This document shows, one piece after another, positions 32,072 through 41,213 of a stretch of 62,907 bases of DNA (its first letter is position 1; each line of letters starts with the position of its first letter). Below the pieces are notes generated by a model, which saw nothing but the letters and a program-made list of their open reading frames with translations, had not been told where the DNA came from and made no database searches. A program made the translations under genes and the position numbers. Origin of the DNA: Devosia equisanguinis (GTDB lineage Bacteria; Pseudomonadota; Alphaproteobacteria; Rhizobiales; Hyphomicrobiaceae); assembly GCA_945862355.1 (NCBI GenBank), contig CAMAYR010000002.1:1-62907 (forward strand), read 5' to 3'.

Positions 32072-34105
32072 CTACCCGCCCTCGATGATGTCCGCGAGTT
32101 GGCGGCGTGCGGTTTCCCAGTCGTCCGGTTTGTTCGACCAGCCGACATCCTCGCCGCGGGGATAGTGCTGATAGGTAGGATCGCGCGGATTGGCGACGCC
32201 GACCTCCCACAGAACCTTCGGGACCAGACGGTCGACAATTGCCTTTGTCGCCACCGGATTCTTCTGCGCAGCCAGCGTCAGGTAGGCGTGATCCTGGATG
32301 CCGCGCCGCCACAGCTTGAGACGGAGCGAGGCGACGGGGCCTTCGAGACCCGGCGCCGGGGCATCGGGAAAGATGCGGTCGATGCCGGGGTAGAGCAGCA
32401 CCCCGTCGCCATTGGAGTAGTTGTGGCCGGTCTCGCCGAGCACCGGGTCCAAGCGCGGCGTGCCGCCGAAGGTCTTGGCCTGGCGCCAGACGTCGGTGCG
32501 CCCGGTACCGTTCTGGAAGTCGTTGTAGTAGGTCGCGTTCCAGAAAAACCAGCCGGAGATGCCCTTCTTGAAGGCTGCCCACTGGACAACGCGCAGCGCC
32601 GTGCCGTCGTCCTCGATGGCGAAGCTGCCGCTGGCCGGGCGCTGGCCGTTGTATTGCCAGATCCGGTTGCGCTTGTCGGCTTCCAGATGTGCCTTGCGCG
32701 CGGCCTCCAGCGCTCCCGTGTCGGCCACGCCGTACCAGGTGGCAAGCTCGTTCACTCGCGGGATCTTTTCCCTGGCAAGCGGAAGCGGCGCTGTAATGAA
32801 CGTCGAAAGGCGCCGGCCGATGCCCGGGTTCGCCCACAGCTTGTCGATCCAGCCATTGATCTCGGCCGCTTTCGCCGCCTCCTTCAAGTCCGGCTCGTCG
32901 GTGAGGTAGAGTATCGGCGTTGCGCGCGGCGCGTTGAGCGCGAACCACGCCATCCAAGCGTCGGTCTGCTTGTTGAAGACGTCCTGCGCAGACTTCTTCC
33001 AGGCCCAAGAGCCGTAGTGGCCGATGAAGAATACGCTGTCTGCCGTGTCGCGGCCGGGGCCGTCGTAGCCCTTCGCCGCGCTGTAGAGCGTTCCCTTGAT
33101 GCGCGCGACGGCGGCGGGAGCGGGCGGCGCCACACCGCCCGCCTCGTCCAGCATCGTGACCACGCCGTGCCGGCGCAGCATCTGTACGTGGCGCTCCATG
33201 ATCGGGCGCATCAGATCGTGGGCCGGAGAGCCGCGCTCGACATGGCGCACCCGCGGGCCGAGGAACCGCTGGGCGATGTCGCCCGGCTCGATGGCGGCGA
33301 TGGCCAAACCGGTCGGCGTGTCCGGCAGCGTGAAGCCGCGCACTTGCAAAGAGACGGGTATCGCGCGATCGGGCGCGCCAGCCTCGGTGATACGCAGCGC
33401 GCCTGCATAGGTGCCCGGCGGGACATTGCGCGGAATGTAGACATCGACCCAAACGCTCTGGCTGCCATCGGCGGGGACGGCGAACGCAGGCGCAGCCTCG
33501 AGTGGTACGGCGATCTCGGGAAAATGCCGGTTGGAACCAGGGCGATGCTCGAAGCGGTCCTTGCCAGCGACGGGGGCCGATTTCCATGACAGGCCGGAGC
33601 GAACCACCTCGAACGGCCGGCGCATCTTGGAGGGGACCCAACGCTCGTCATAGTGGTCGTAGCTCAGCCGCGACAGACCCTTGATCTGGAGATAGCGCAG
33701 CAGGAACAACTCGATGTTGCGTCCGCGATAGTCGTAGACGGCATCGCCCTTCGCGGGACGCGTCGTGATCGCAGCGCCGCTCGGGCCGTCGAGCCGCTGG
33801 AAAACGACGCCTACATCTTTCGCGCCAGCCGCGGATTCGATCACCAGATTGAAGCCGACGACCTCGTTGCGCGCTCCAGCCAAGCTGATACGAGCACCAT
33901 CCCAGACCGCGTTCGTGATGCCGCCCGACGGCGCAACGGCAAGACCGCCCGACGCGCGGCGCTCCTCGCGCAGGACCTTATCGCCGCCGTCGTTGGCCCA
34001 GACGGCGCTGATCCGGCTTTCGGCGTGCGCCGACGCCGTGCAAAAAAATAGCGCGGCGATCATGCCGCCGAACGATAAAGGCCTGCTCAATCGTCTGCCG
34101 CTCAT
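32072..34105 (-). CDS. Secreted DUF4091 domain protein, glycoside-hydrolase-like
   Basis: The 677-residue product has a signal peptide (hydrophobic MIAALFFCTASAHAES after a short basic lead), an N-terminal beta-sandwich-like part (VWVDVYIPRNVPPGTYAGAL), and a TIM-barrel-like middle. The C-terminal part fits DUF4091 (FFWNATYYNDF, GDGVLLYPG, PVASLRLKLWRRGIQDHAYL). Relatives are suspected glycoside hydrolases; no catalytic pair can be assigned by eye. The frame is open upstream to 34885 but would then run antisense through the phosphoesterase gene, so I start at 34105. The gene is flanked on both sides by copies of the GC-rich palindrome. Confidence 0.8.
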   Translation of the reverse strand: MSGRRLSRPLSFGGMIAALFFCTASAHAESRISAVWANDGGDKVLREERRASGGLAVAPSGGITNAVWDGARISLAGARNEVVGFNLVIESAAGAKDVGVVFQRLDGPSGAAITTRPAKGDAVYDYRGRNIELFLLRYLQIKGLSRLSYDHYDERWVPSKMRRPFEVVRSGLSWKSAPVAGKDRFEHRPGSNRHFPEIAVPLEAAPAFAVPADGSQSVWVDVYIPRNVPPGTYAGALRITEAGAPDRAIPVSLQVRGFTLPDTPTGLAIAAIEPGDIAQRFLGPRVRHVERGSPAHDLMRPIMERHVQMLRRHGVVTMLDEAGGVAPPAPAAVARIKGTLYSAAKGYDGPGRDTADSVFFIGHYGSWAWKKSAQDVFNKQTDAWMAWFALNAPRATPILYLTDEPDLKEAAKAAEINGWIDKLWANPGIGRRLSTFITAPLPLAREKIPRVNELATWYGVADTGALEAARKAHLEADKRNRIWQYNGQRPASGSFAIEDDGTALRVVQWAAFKKGISGWFFWNATYYNDFQNGTGRTDVWRQAKTFGGTPRLDPVLGETGHNYSNGDGVLLYPGIDRIFPDAPAPGLEGPVASLRLKLWRRGIQDHAYLTLAAQKNPVATKAIVDRLVPKVLWEVGVANPRDPTYQHYPRGEDVGWSNKPDDWETARRQLADIIEGG

Positions 34106-34298
34106 GGGCTCGTACTCTATGAATTCCTCGGGGCCGAGTGAACGGCTCGCGCCGCCGTCCGCGCGGGCCGCGACAATCTCTGCAATGCAGCGGGGCCGAG
34201 AGCACGCCGGGTCCAGCTTTAGCATTAATTCGACGACTGATACCCTCGAGCGAAAGTTTCGACCCACTACATGGGTCTTCACTTTCGCTGCGGCGCTT

Positions 34299-34323
34299 GC
34301 GCCGGGCCGCAGTCGCGGCCTCG
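34299..34323. repeat. GC-rich dispersed palindrome, copy 3 (partial)
   Basis: The first 25 bases of the element at 31890 recur here, including the GGCCGCAGTCGCGGCC hairpin, then the sequence diverges. It lies in the 291-base divergent region between the DUF4091 and metallophosphoesterase genes. Confidence 0.8.
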
Positions 34324-34396
34324 CCGAGCGGACAGAGCAACAAATCACGACTTCCGCTCGGCGGTATGACTGGCCGTGCGCGCCCAATGCCGGAAA

Positions 34397-35203
34397 ATGT
34401 CGATGCGCTGCCACTACATGAGCGACCTGCACCTGGAGAGCCAGGAATTCCCCTGGCGAATGCCGGGCGGCGACGTGCTGATCATCGCCGGCGATCTGTG
34501 CCATGCGGCCTGCCTCGCCCCCACGCGACAGGATCCGTACGCAGTTCGCCAGCGCGACAGGGTGCACAGGACTGTCGACGCGGCGCTCGGCGCGTTCCGC
34601 CACGTCCTGCTCATCGCCGGTAATCACGACCATTACGATGGCGTGCTTACGGAGACGATCCCGACGCTGCGTGCCCAATTGCCCGGTGTCCGCGTGCTCG
34701 ACGACGAGGCCGTCGAGATCGACGGCATCCGCTTTTTCGGCACCACGCTGTGGTCGGACTTCGAGGGAAGAAAGCCGGAAAGCCTCGAGAAAGCACGCCG
34801 CGGCGCGGGCGAGTTCTTCTTCGTCAAGGTCAGGACAGAGGATGGCTTGCGGCGCTTTCAGCCGCTCGACGCAGCGGCCGCTCACGACAACGCCGTCGCC
34901 GCGCTGAGAGCGGCATTCGGGCGACCTTCGGGCGGCAAGTCAGTCGTCATCTCGCATCATGCGCCGAGCCTGAAGGGGCTTAATCCCGCCTTCACCGGCA
35001 ACGGACTCGACGGCGCTTATGCAAGCGATCTGGAGGCGCTGATCGAGCAGTTGGCCAGCGTGCGGGTCTGGGTGCATGGCCACACGCACATAAAGCGAAC
35101 CTATCGGATCGGCGACACTGTCGTATATGCCAATTGCCGCGGATTCGAGAAGCATGGCGGCGGCGTAAAGGGGTTCAGCGTCAAAGAGGCGTTCGAGCTT
35201 TAG
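34397..35203 (+). CDS. Calcineurin-like metallophosphoesterase
   Basis: The 268-residue cytoplasmic protein has all five dimetal motifs: SDLHLE (D10, H12), IIAGDLCH (D33), IAGNHDHYDG, VVISHHAPS and VHGHTH. The order and spacing are those of the calcineurin-like fold. Family members cut phosphodi- or monoesters; no substrate is implied by the neighbours. The start at 34397 has CGGAAA upstream and is followed at once by the first motif. It is convergent with ndvA, the stops lying 29 bases apart. Confidence 0.9.
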   Translation: MSMRCHYMSDLHLESQEFPWRMPGGDVLIIAGDLCHAACLAPTRQDPYAVRQRDRVHRTVDAALGAFRHVLLIAGNHDHYDGVLTETIPTLRAQLPGVRVLDDEAVEIDGIRFFGTTLWSDFEGRKPESLEKARRGAGEFFFVKVRTEDGLRRFQPLDAAAAHDNAVAALRAAFGRPSGGKSVVISHHAPSLKGLNPAFTGNGLDGAYASDLEALIEQLASVRVWVHGHTHIKRTYRIGDTVVYANCRGFEKHGGGVKGFSVKEAFEL

Positions 35204-35232
35204 GTCGCAAACACGGTCAGCATCCGCCGACC

Positions 35233-36999
35233 TCAGCCGCTGTCGGACTGCTCGGTCGCGTCTGCCTCCTCGCTGGGCTGATGGAAATCGCCCTCGGCGA
35301 CGAGGCGGGCGAAAAGGTCGCCATTGGAGACGAGCGAGCGGAAGGTCCCGCGCTCGACGATGCGCCCCTTGTCGAAGACGAGGATCAAATCGGCATCGGC
35401 CACCGTCGACAGCCGATGCGCGATGATGAGCGTGGTGCGGCCCTGGCGCAACGTGTCCAAAGCGCGTTTGATCTTGCCCTCGGTCTCAGTGTCGAGCGCG
35501 CTCGTCGCCTCGTCGAGGATCAGGATGGGAGCGCTCTTGAGAATGGCGCGTGCTATCGCGATACGCTGGCGCTCGCCGCCAGACAGCGACAGCCCGCGCT
35601 CGCCCACGACGAAGTCGTAGGCGCCGGGCTTCTGGCTTATGAACTCGGTCGCCTCCGCCATCCTGGCCGCCTCCAAGACCTCCTCGTCGGTGGCCTCCGG
35701 GCGTCCGACGCGAATGTTCTCGGCGATCGGGCGATTGAAAAGGCCTGCGTCCTGGAACACGACGGCGATAGAGCGCCGGAGGCTCTCGAGCGTCACTTCG
35801 CGAATGTCGTTGCCGTCTACCGTGATCCGACCGCCCTCGGGATCGCGCAACCGCTGGAGAAGAGCGAGCGTCGTCGTCTTGCCGGAGCCTGTCGGACCCA
35901 CGAGCGCCACGGTGGCACCTGCCCTGGCCTCGAAGTCGAGCTCGAACACGCCCTGGGAGCCCGGGCCATAGCGGAAGCTGACATTCTCGAACCTGACATT
36001 GCCCTGCACGTTCTCGATCGGCCGGGCGTCGGGGCGCTCGACGATGGCGAGTTCGGTATCAAGCAGGCGAAAGTACGAGCCCAGCGTCGGCGCGTTCATG
36101 AAAATCCGGGTCACGAAGCCGGATAACTGGTCGAGCTTGCCGATGAGCAACTGCGAGAAACCGACGAAGCTGACGATTTCACCAACCGTGGCCTCACCCT
36201 TGGACGCCAGCATCGAGCCGATCGCGAAGACGGCCACCATCGTCACCGTCGAGGCCGAGCGCGTCAGGATGGTGAGCAGGCCCCACCAAGTCAGCACCGG
36301 GTATTGCGCCGCCAGCAACTGCGCCATCAGGCTTCGCAGCGCGTTCATCTCGGCGGCGAGGCGGGTGTAGCTCTGCACCACCGTCACGTTGCCGATGACA
36401 TCGCCGACGCGGCCGGCCACGGTGATATGATGGCGCTCGACGGCGGCCTGGCCTTCCGACGTGCGATAGACGACAAGCGCGTTGAGCACGGCGTAGACGA
36501 CCGCCAGGACGCCGAGCAGCGCGGCGAGACGCCAGTTCATCCAAAGGGCGGTCGGCACCAGGAACAGAATGCCGATCGCTGCCGTGGTCTGCTCGCGCAA
36601 GAAACTCAGCCACGTGCTGAACAATGTGTCCGCACCGGCGACGATCGTGCGCACGACGGCACCCGTGCCGATCTCCGCGTGATAGCTGATCGGCAGCGTA
36701 ATCGAGCGCTCGAAGGCGGTACGCATCGCGGCGAGGCGCTGGCGATGGGCGAGGCGGTCGGCCATCACGGCAACGACAACGCCGGCCAGGATGCCGAACA
36801 GGCCCAGCACCGCCCATTGGATGATGTACGGCATGGCGTCGGTATTCTTCGCCAGGGCATCCACGACGCGGCCGAACAGCACCTGCTCGTAGACCAGCAC
36901 CATGGCGATGACGCCGCCTGCTGCCACGAGGATGGCCGTCAGGCCCTTCTCGGGTGCCAGGAAGCCCAGCGCTCTGACGTAAACGCGGATCAAGCTCAT
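35233..36999 (-). CDS. ndvA: Cyclic beta-1,2-glucan ABC exporter NdvA/ChvA
   Basis: This 588-residue half-transporter fuses six membrane helices to an ATPase. The N-terminal MSLIRVYVRALGFLAPEK is characteristic of NdvA/ChvA. The ATPase has Walker A GPTGSGKTT, signature LSGGERQR, Walker B ILILDEATSALD and the switch HRLSTV. As a homodimer it exports cyclic beta-1,2-glucan to the periplasm, which matters for osmotic adaptation and host contact in rhizobia. The glucan synthase gene ndvB is not in the window. The start at 36999 begins the conserved N-terminus. The upstream neighbour is a YfhO-like protein, also an envelope gene. Confidence 0.9.
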   Translation of the reverse strand: MSLIRVYVRALGFLAPEKGLTAILVAAGGVIAMVLVYEQVLFGRVVDALAKNTDAMPYIIQWAVLGLFGILAGVVVAVMADRLAHRQRLAAMRTAFERSITLPISYHAEIGTGAVVRTIVAGADTLFSTWLSFLREQTTAAIGILFLVPTALWMNWRLAALLGVLAVVYAVLNALVVYRTSEGQAAVERHHITVAGRVGDVIGNVTVVQSYTRLAAEMNALRSLMAQLLAAQYPVLTWWGLLTILTRSASTVTMVAVFAIGSMLASKGEATVGEIVSFVGFSQLLIGKLDQLSGFVTRIFMNAPTLGSYFRLLDTELAIVERPDARPIENVQGNVRFENVSFRYGPGSQGVFELDFEARAGATVALVGPTGSGKTTTLALLQRLRDPEGGRITVDGNDIREVTLESLRRSIAVVFQDAGLFNRPIAENIRVGRPEATDEEVLEAARMAEATEFISQKPGAYDFVVGERGLSLSGGERQRIAIARAILKSAPILILDEATSALDTETEGKIKRALDTLRQGRTTLIIAHRLSTVADADLILVFDKGRIVERGTFRSLVSNGDLFARLVAEGDFHQPSEEADATEQSDSG

Positions 37000-37231
37000 G
37001 TGGAAGGAAGACCTAGCGAGGGAGGAAGGCGGTGGGCGGAAGTGACCGACGAACCCGAGGAACGAGCGCCCTGGGCAACTTCTCCTGATTCGGCGCGCTG
37101 GATCAGAGACTGATTCACGGCCTCGGTGGAAGCCAGGAGACTTCCACCTCGACCGATCAGGCTCTAGCTCAAACAAGGGCCCCGGGAAAGACGAGGCCGT
37201 GCGACATCGCGAATGAACGCGCCATGATCCC

Positions 37232-39676
37232 TCACCGTGAGGCACGGCGCATATCGGCGGAAAAACCGTCGGATGTTGGACCGGAACGCCCGGGCAAGCG
37301 CCAGCTACCCGCCAGGGGCCTGAATACGAAACGGACCGTCACCTTGCCCGGCGGCACCGGAGCGGCACGGAAAATGGCATTGGCGCGAACGGCCTGGATC
37401 GTCGGGCGGCCGGTCACCTCGACCTCCCAGCGGGGATGCCAGACATCGTTCAGCACCACCCAGCCCCCTTCGGGACTTTCGGCCTCCAGAACCACCTCGG
37501 TGTTGCGGTAGGCAACGATACGGACCTTGCCGGGAGCCTTGAGCGGAGGTGGGGAAAAAGCCCCGGCGGGCGGCGCACCGTCGCTTGCTGCCACCAGGAC
37601 TGTGTCCCCGGGTTCGTAGCCGGGCCAAACGCCCGATGCGACGAGTTGATCCATGTCGTGGGGGACGGCGCGGCGCGCGAACATCACGCGCGGCATGGCG
37701 CCCTTGTTCTCGTAAACCCAGGCGTCTCCCGTTCGGGCGATCAGCGGGAAGGCCCCTTTGACCAGACGCTTGTCGATTTCCTCGATCGGCACACCCGTCA
37801 CGATCCAGCGCAGGCCGAGCATGTCGGCCAGCCGCGAGCGGTAGGAGGGCATCAGGGGGGAGAACTTGCGCTGGTCGGGCAGGCCTGAATGGTCCTCCGC
37901 GCCGGTTGCGGCGGTATAAATGCCGAGGCGGACCGGGTTGTAGCCGAGCGTGCCCTCAAGGTTGTGCGTCAGGCTCGCATTCGGCCAATGAAAGCCGAGC
38001 CCGGCCAACTCGACGCGGTCGCGGCGGGTGTCGGTGCGGCCTTCGGCGGTCAGGCGTTTCAGTAACGCAACCGTCTCGTTGCGGGTGTCTGGCTCCAGCA
38101 TCTCGACCATGTCCGGTGGCAGGCCCGAGGCGCCGTTGGGGCCATTGTTCCAGGCGAGATCGACTGCCGTGACGCTCCCCAGGAGCGCCAGCGCGGCGAC
38201 AGGGCGGAAGTGGCGGACATAGGCTGCCGCTGCCAATGCCAGGAACGTCAGCGCAAAGGCCGCGACGGACCAGAGCAGCGGGACGGCCGCCGGTCCGACC
38301 CGATCCATCCCGTGCGCCACGCCGAGCGAGAGGGCGAGCATGGCCACGACGAAGCCGAGGACGCCGGCCGCCCGCCAGGGCCAGCGCTCTCCGTAAGGTG
38401 CGGACACCAGCCGATGGAGGGTGTAGCCCGCGAGCAGGGAGCCGAGACCGCCGATCAGGAAAACCGCATCCGCCGGGCGGCGGTAGAACGCGATGCCGGG
38501 CACGATCTCGTAGGCGAGGCGGAAGAAGGGCGTGTACCAGCCCAGGCCATAGAGCAGCATTACGACGAAGGCGGCGGTGAAGAAGCGCACCTCGCGCGCC
38601 CACAGGTCGCCACGCAGGGCACCGGCCAGCAGAAGGGCGATGGGCAGCGCGCCGATGTAGCTCTGACCGACGTTCTGCGCAGTGAACAGGTCCGTGCCGC
38701 GCCAGGCGAAACTCGGCGGGCCCCAGAAATCGGCCATCGGTCCAGCCGCGCCATACAGGTGGGGGCTGAACGCCGTCAGCAACAGCGCGGGATGCAGCGA
38801 GCCACGGCCCGCTCCGATGAAGTCGATCTCCGGGCGGTTGGACTGGCCGGCCAGCAGTGCGGTCAGCACCACCGGCACCAGGGCGACGAGCACACCGCCG
38901 AATGCGCCGGCAGCGAGCGGCTGGAGGCTCGAGACCAAGGCGCTGCTCCGGTCGCTGCGGGAGAGCCACCACACGACCACCCAGGCAGCCAGCAGATAGA
39001 CGATCAGCAGCGAGATCTGGTCGCGGCCGCATACGATGAAGCCTGCGACGAGGCCGGCTGCGAGGCCCCACGACCGCGAGCCGCGATCGAGCGCACGGCG
39101 CAGGAAGATCAGCGCGAACGGCAGATAGGCGAGGCTCAGCACCTGTCCAAAGTGCTGAAGGCGCCAAGCCATGGCGGCGCCGAAAGAGAAGCCGAGCGCT
39201 GCGATAAGACCGCCGGCAGGATGCCATCCGAGATCGCGGAACAGCCAGAGCACGCCGAGGCCCGCGCCCAGCAGGCAGAGCAGGACCGTGACGTCGGCTG
39301 CGTGGCTGCCAGGCGCCGGATTCAAGATCGCCAAAAGCAGCATGGGTGGGGAGAAAATCTGCGATTGCGGGTCGGCGATCTGGGGATGGCCGGCGAATAC
39401 GTTCGGCGTCCAGAACGGCCACTCGCCGCGGGCGATGCTGGCGGCAAGGAACTGCACTTGCGGAAGGAAATGGGCCTTGGCGTCCCAGGGGATCATCACG
39501 CGGCCAGTGAGCCATGGCCATGCGAACAGCAGCCATCCCGCCGTGAAAACGAGTACGGCCGGCCAGAACAGCTCGTCGCCGTCGCCCGGCTCGGCGAGAG
39601 CCGTGTCGCGCCCGGACAAGCGCTTGTGGCGGCTGCCGGTCAGGGCTCCAAGGCGGCCGGCTTCGGTCTTGGGCAT
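37232..39676 (-). CDS. YfhO-like polytopic membrane protein
   Basis: The 814-residue protein has about twelve membrane helices and a soluble C-terminal part of roughly 250 residues. Early sequence GRVMIPWDAKAHFLPQVQFL with its acidic Asp after the first helix, then FAGHPQIADPQSQIFSPPMLL, fits the YfhO/GT-C type of lipid-linked sugar transferase. YfhO of Gram-positives glycosylates lipoteichoic acid; in a Gram-negative the acceptor is more likely an exopolysaccharide or lipid A-linked glycan. It lies upstream of ndvA on the same strand across 232 bases. Role inferred only. Confidence 0.78.
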   Translation of the reverse strand: MPKTEAGRLGALTGSRHKRLSGRDTALAEPGDGDELFWPAVLVFTAGWLLFAWPWLTGRVMIPWDAKAHFLPQVQFLAASIARGEWPFWTPNVFAGHPQIADPQSQIFSPPMLLLAILNPAPGSHAADVTVLLCLLGAGLGVLWLFRDLGWHPAGGLIAALGFSFGAAMAWRLQHFGQVLSLAYLPFALIFLRRALDRGSRSWGLAAGLVAGFIVCGRDQISLLIVYLLAAWVVVWWLSRSDRSSALVSSLQPLAAGAFGGVLVALVPVVLTALLAGQSNRPEIDFIGAGRGSLHPALLLTAFSPHLYGAAGPMADFWGPPSFAWRGTDLFTAQNVGQSYIGALPIALLLAGALRGDLWAREVRFFTAAFVVMLLYGLGWYTPFFRLAYEIVPGIAFYRRPADAVFLIGGLGSLLAGYTLHRLVSAPYGERWPWRAAGVLGFVVAMLALSLGVAHGMDRVGPAAVPLLWSVAAFALTFLALAAAAYVRHFRPVAALALLGSVTAVDLAWNNGPNGASGLPPDMVEMLEPDTRNETVALLKRLTAEGRTDTRRDRVELAGLGFHWPNASLTHNLEGTLGYNPVRLGIYTAATGAEDHSGLPDQRKFSPLMPSYRSRLADMLGLRWIVTGVPIEEIDKRLVKGAFPLIARTGDAWVYENKGAMPRVMFARRAVPHDMDQLVASGVWPGYEPGDTVLVAASDGAPPAGAFSPPPLKAPGKVRIVAYRNTEVVLEAESPEGGWVVLNDVWHPRWEVEVTGRPTIQAVRANAIFRAAPVPPGKVTVRFVFRPLAGSWRLPGRSGPTSDGFSADMRRASR

Positions 39677-39878
39677 GTCTGGTCGCGTCCTTCTGCTGCG
39701 GCGGGACCTATAGCACCGTCCCTGCGCGCATCAGAGCGGCTCAATAGCGCCCCGGCGAACCGCCGAGACGTGTGATGCTTTCGGTGCGAGGTCGGTATAG
39801 TGTGTGCCGCATTCCAATCCGACACGGTGAGGCTATCGGGCCACCACTGTGGTTTCATGCCTTGCAGAGGTCGCCTCA

Positions 39879-40613
39879 ATGGCGCGCGCTAGCCTGCCGT
39901 CCCATACGCCTCGCGTCGAAAGCGACCCTTGTGCGCCCGTGCGCAATGCACCGGCCGACCGGCCGTTCGTAGTGGCGCAGCTCGGCCAGTCGCTCGACGG
40001 GCGCATCGCCACACCGACCGGCGAGAGCCGCTGGATCAACCAGTCCAGCGCGCTCGACCACGTGCATCGGTTGCGCGCAACTGTCGACGGCGTGGTGGTC
40101 GGGGTGGGCACGGTCGTAGCAGACGATCCTCTGCTGAATGTCCGGCGCGTCCCCGGCCGTCATCCGGTGCGGGTGGTGATCGATCCGTCTGGGCGCTGCC
40201 CGGCAACTGCGAAAGTGTTCAATGACGACGGCGTGCGCCGCATCGTGGTGCGCGCGCCGGAGACCGCGGGCGAATTGCCAGACGGCGTCGAGGTGCTCCG
40301 CGTCGAAGCTTACGGCCGAACGCTGGCACCGCGGGAGATCGTCACGGCGCTGTTCAACGCCGGGGTCAGGACCATGCTCGTGGAGGGTGGCGCCTGGACG
40401 GTGTCGCAATTCATTGATGCCGGCGTCGTAGACCGCCTGCACGTTATGGTCGCACCGATGATCCTCGGCAGCGGCAAGACCGGCCTGAAATTGCGGCCGA
40501 TCGCACGTCTGGCTGATGCCCGGCGGCCCGTTACCGGCGTCCACGTCATGCCGGATGGCGACGTGCTTTTCGACTGCGATCTGCGTTCGAGTTGGGAGGG
40601 AGAGAAAGCATGA
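39879..40613 (+). CDS. Stand-alone RibD C-terminal-type reductase
   Basis: This 244-residue protein matches the pyrimidine-reductase half of RibD (dihydrofolate reductase-like fold). Key parts are VVAQLGQSLDGRIATPTGESRWI, LRATVDGVVVGVGTVVADDP (NADPH-binding region) and LVEGGAWTVSQFIDAG. The deaminase half of a bifunctional RibD is absent, and no other riboflavin gene lies nearby, so it may reduce another ribosylated pyrimidine or deazapurine. GAGG precedes the ATG at 39879, better than a GTG at 39849. Its stop overlaps the cytochrome b561 start (ATGA). Confidence 0.83.
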   Translation: MARASLPSHTPRVESDPCAPVRNAPADRPFVVAQLGQSLDGRIATPTGESRWINQSSALDHVHRLRATVDGVVVGVGTVVADDPLLNVRRVPGRHPVRVVIDPSGRCPATAKVFNDDGVRRIVVRAPETAGELPDGVEVLRVEAYGRTLAPREIVTALFNAGVRTMLVEGGAWTVSQFIDAGVVDRLHVMVAPMILGSGKTGLKLRPIARLADARRPVTGVHVMPDGDVLFDCDLRSSWEGEKA

Positions 40614-41188
40614 GACCGAATGGCCAGCCTGCCGCAAAGCACGAGACCTATTCGACCGGCGCCCGGCATTTCCACTGGTGGACGGTGCTGCTGATCGCGA
40701 TCCAGTTGCCGCTCGGCATCTTCATGGTCAACTACGGCGAGCGCACGAACTTCGCAGCGCCGACCGGCAAGATGTACGACAGTCACAAGATGATCGGTTT
40801 GCTGATCCTGCTGTTCGTCCTTGCACGGCTTGCCAATCGCTTCCTGAATGGGGCGCCGGGCGACGAGCCGACACTGGAGCCCTGGCAGCGTATCGTCAGC
40901 CACATCACGCACTGGGCGATATATGCTCTGTTGCTGATCGTGCCGCTGCTCGGCTGGCTGGCGACCTCGGCCTACGGACCGTTCAAGCCATTCGGCATTC
41001 CGTTGCCGTCACTGCTGGCGGAGAACCAGTATCTCGCAAAACAGCTCTATGGATTGCACAAACTGTCGGCGATCTTGCTCGTCGCGCTCGTCGCCATGCA
41101 CGTCGGCGCAGCGCTGTTCCACTACATTATCCGCAAGGACGGTGTGCTGAACCGGATGTGGCCCGGACTACCGCGGCGGGATGGTTGA
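40610..41188 (+). CDS. Cytochrome b561 family protein
   Basis: The 192-residue membrane protein has four helices and several His positioned for two b hemes: HFHWWTVLLI, DSHKMIG, ITHWAIYALL, GLHKLSAILL and VAMHVGAALFHY. Prokaryotic b561 proteins pass electrons between quinol and a periplasmic acceptor, for example superoxide (CybB). The start overlaps the reductase stop by four bases, an unusual partnership. Convergent with the DUF4332 protein gene. Full length for the family. Confidence 0.88.
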   Translation: MRPNGQPAAKHETYSTGARHFHWWTVLLIAIQLPLGIFMVNYGERTNFAAPTGKMYDSHKMIGLLILLFVLARLANRFLNGAPGDEPTLEPWQRIVSHITHWAIYALLLIVPLLGWLATSAYGPFKPFGIPLPSLLAENQYLAKQLYGLHKLSAILLVALVAMHVGAALFHYIIRKDGVLNRMWPGLPRRDG

Positions 41189-41213
41189 GCAGGGCGCGTG
41201 ACGACAGGCTTGC

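Noticed and set aside
32069-33589. 506-codon plus-strand frame
   Set aside because: Antisense to the DUF4091 gene; composition typical of high-GC complementary-strand frames.
34106-34885. Upstream continuation of the DUF4091 frame to a 937-codon reading frame
   Set aside because: It would run antisense through the metallophosphoesterase gene, and the signal peptide at 34105 marks the true start.
38210-39775. 521-codon plus-strand frame
   Set aside because: Antisense to the YfhO-like gene; very rich in Gln, Arg and Glu without any motif.
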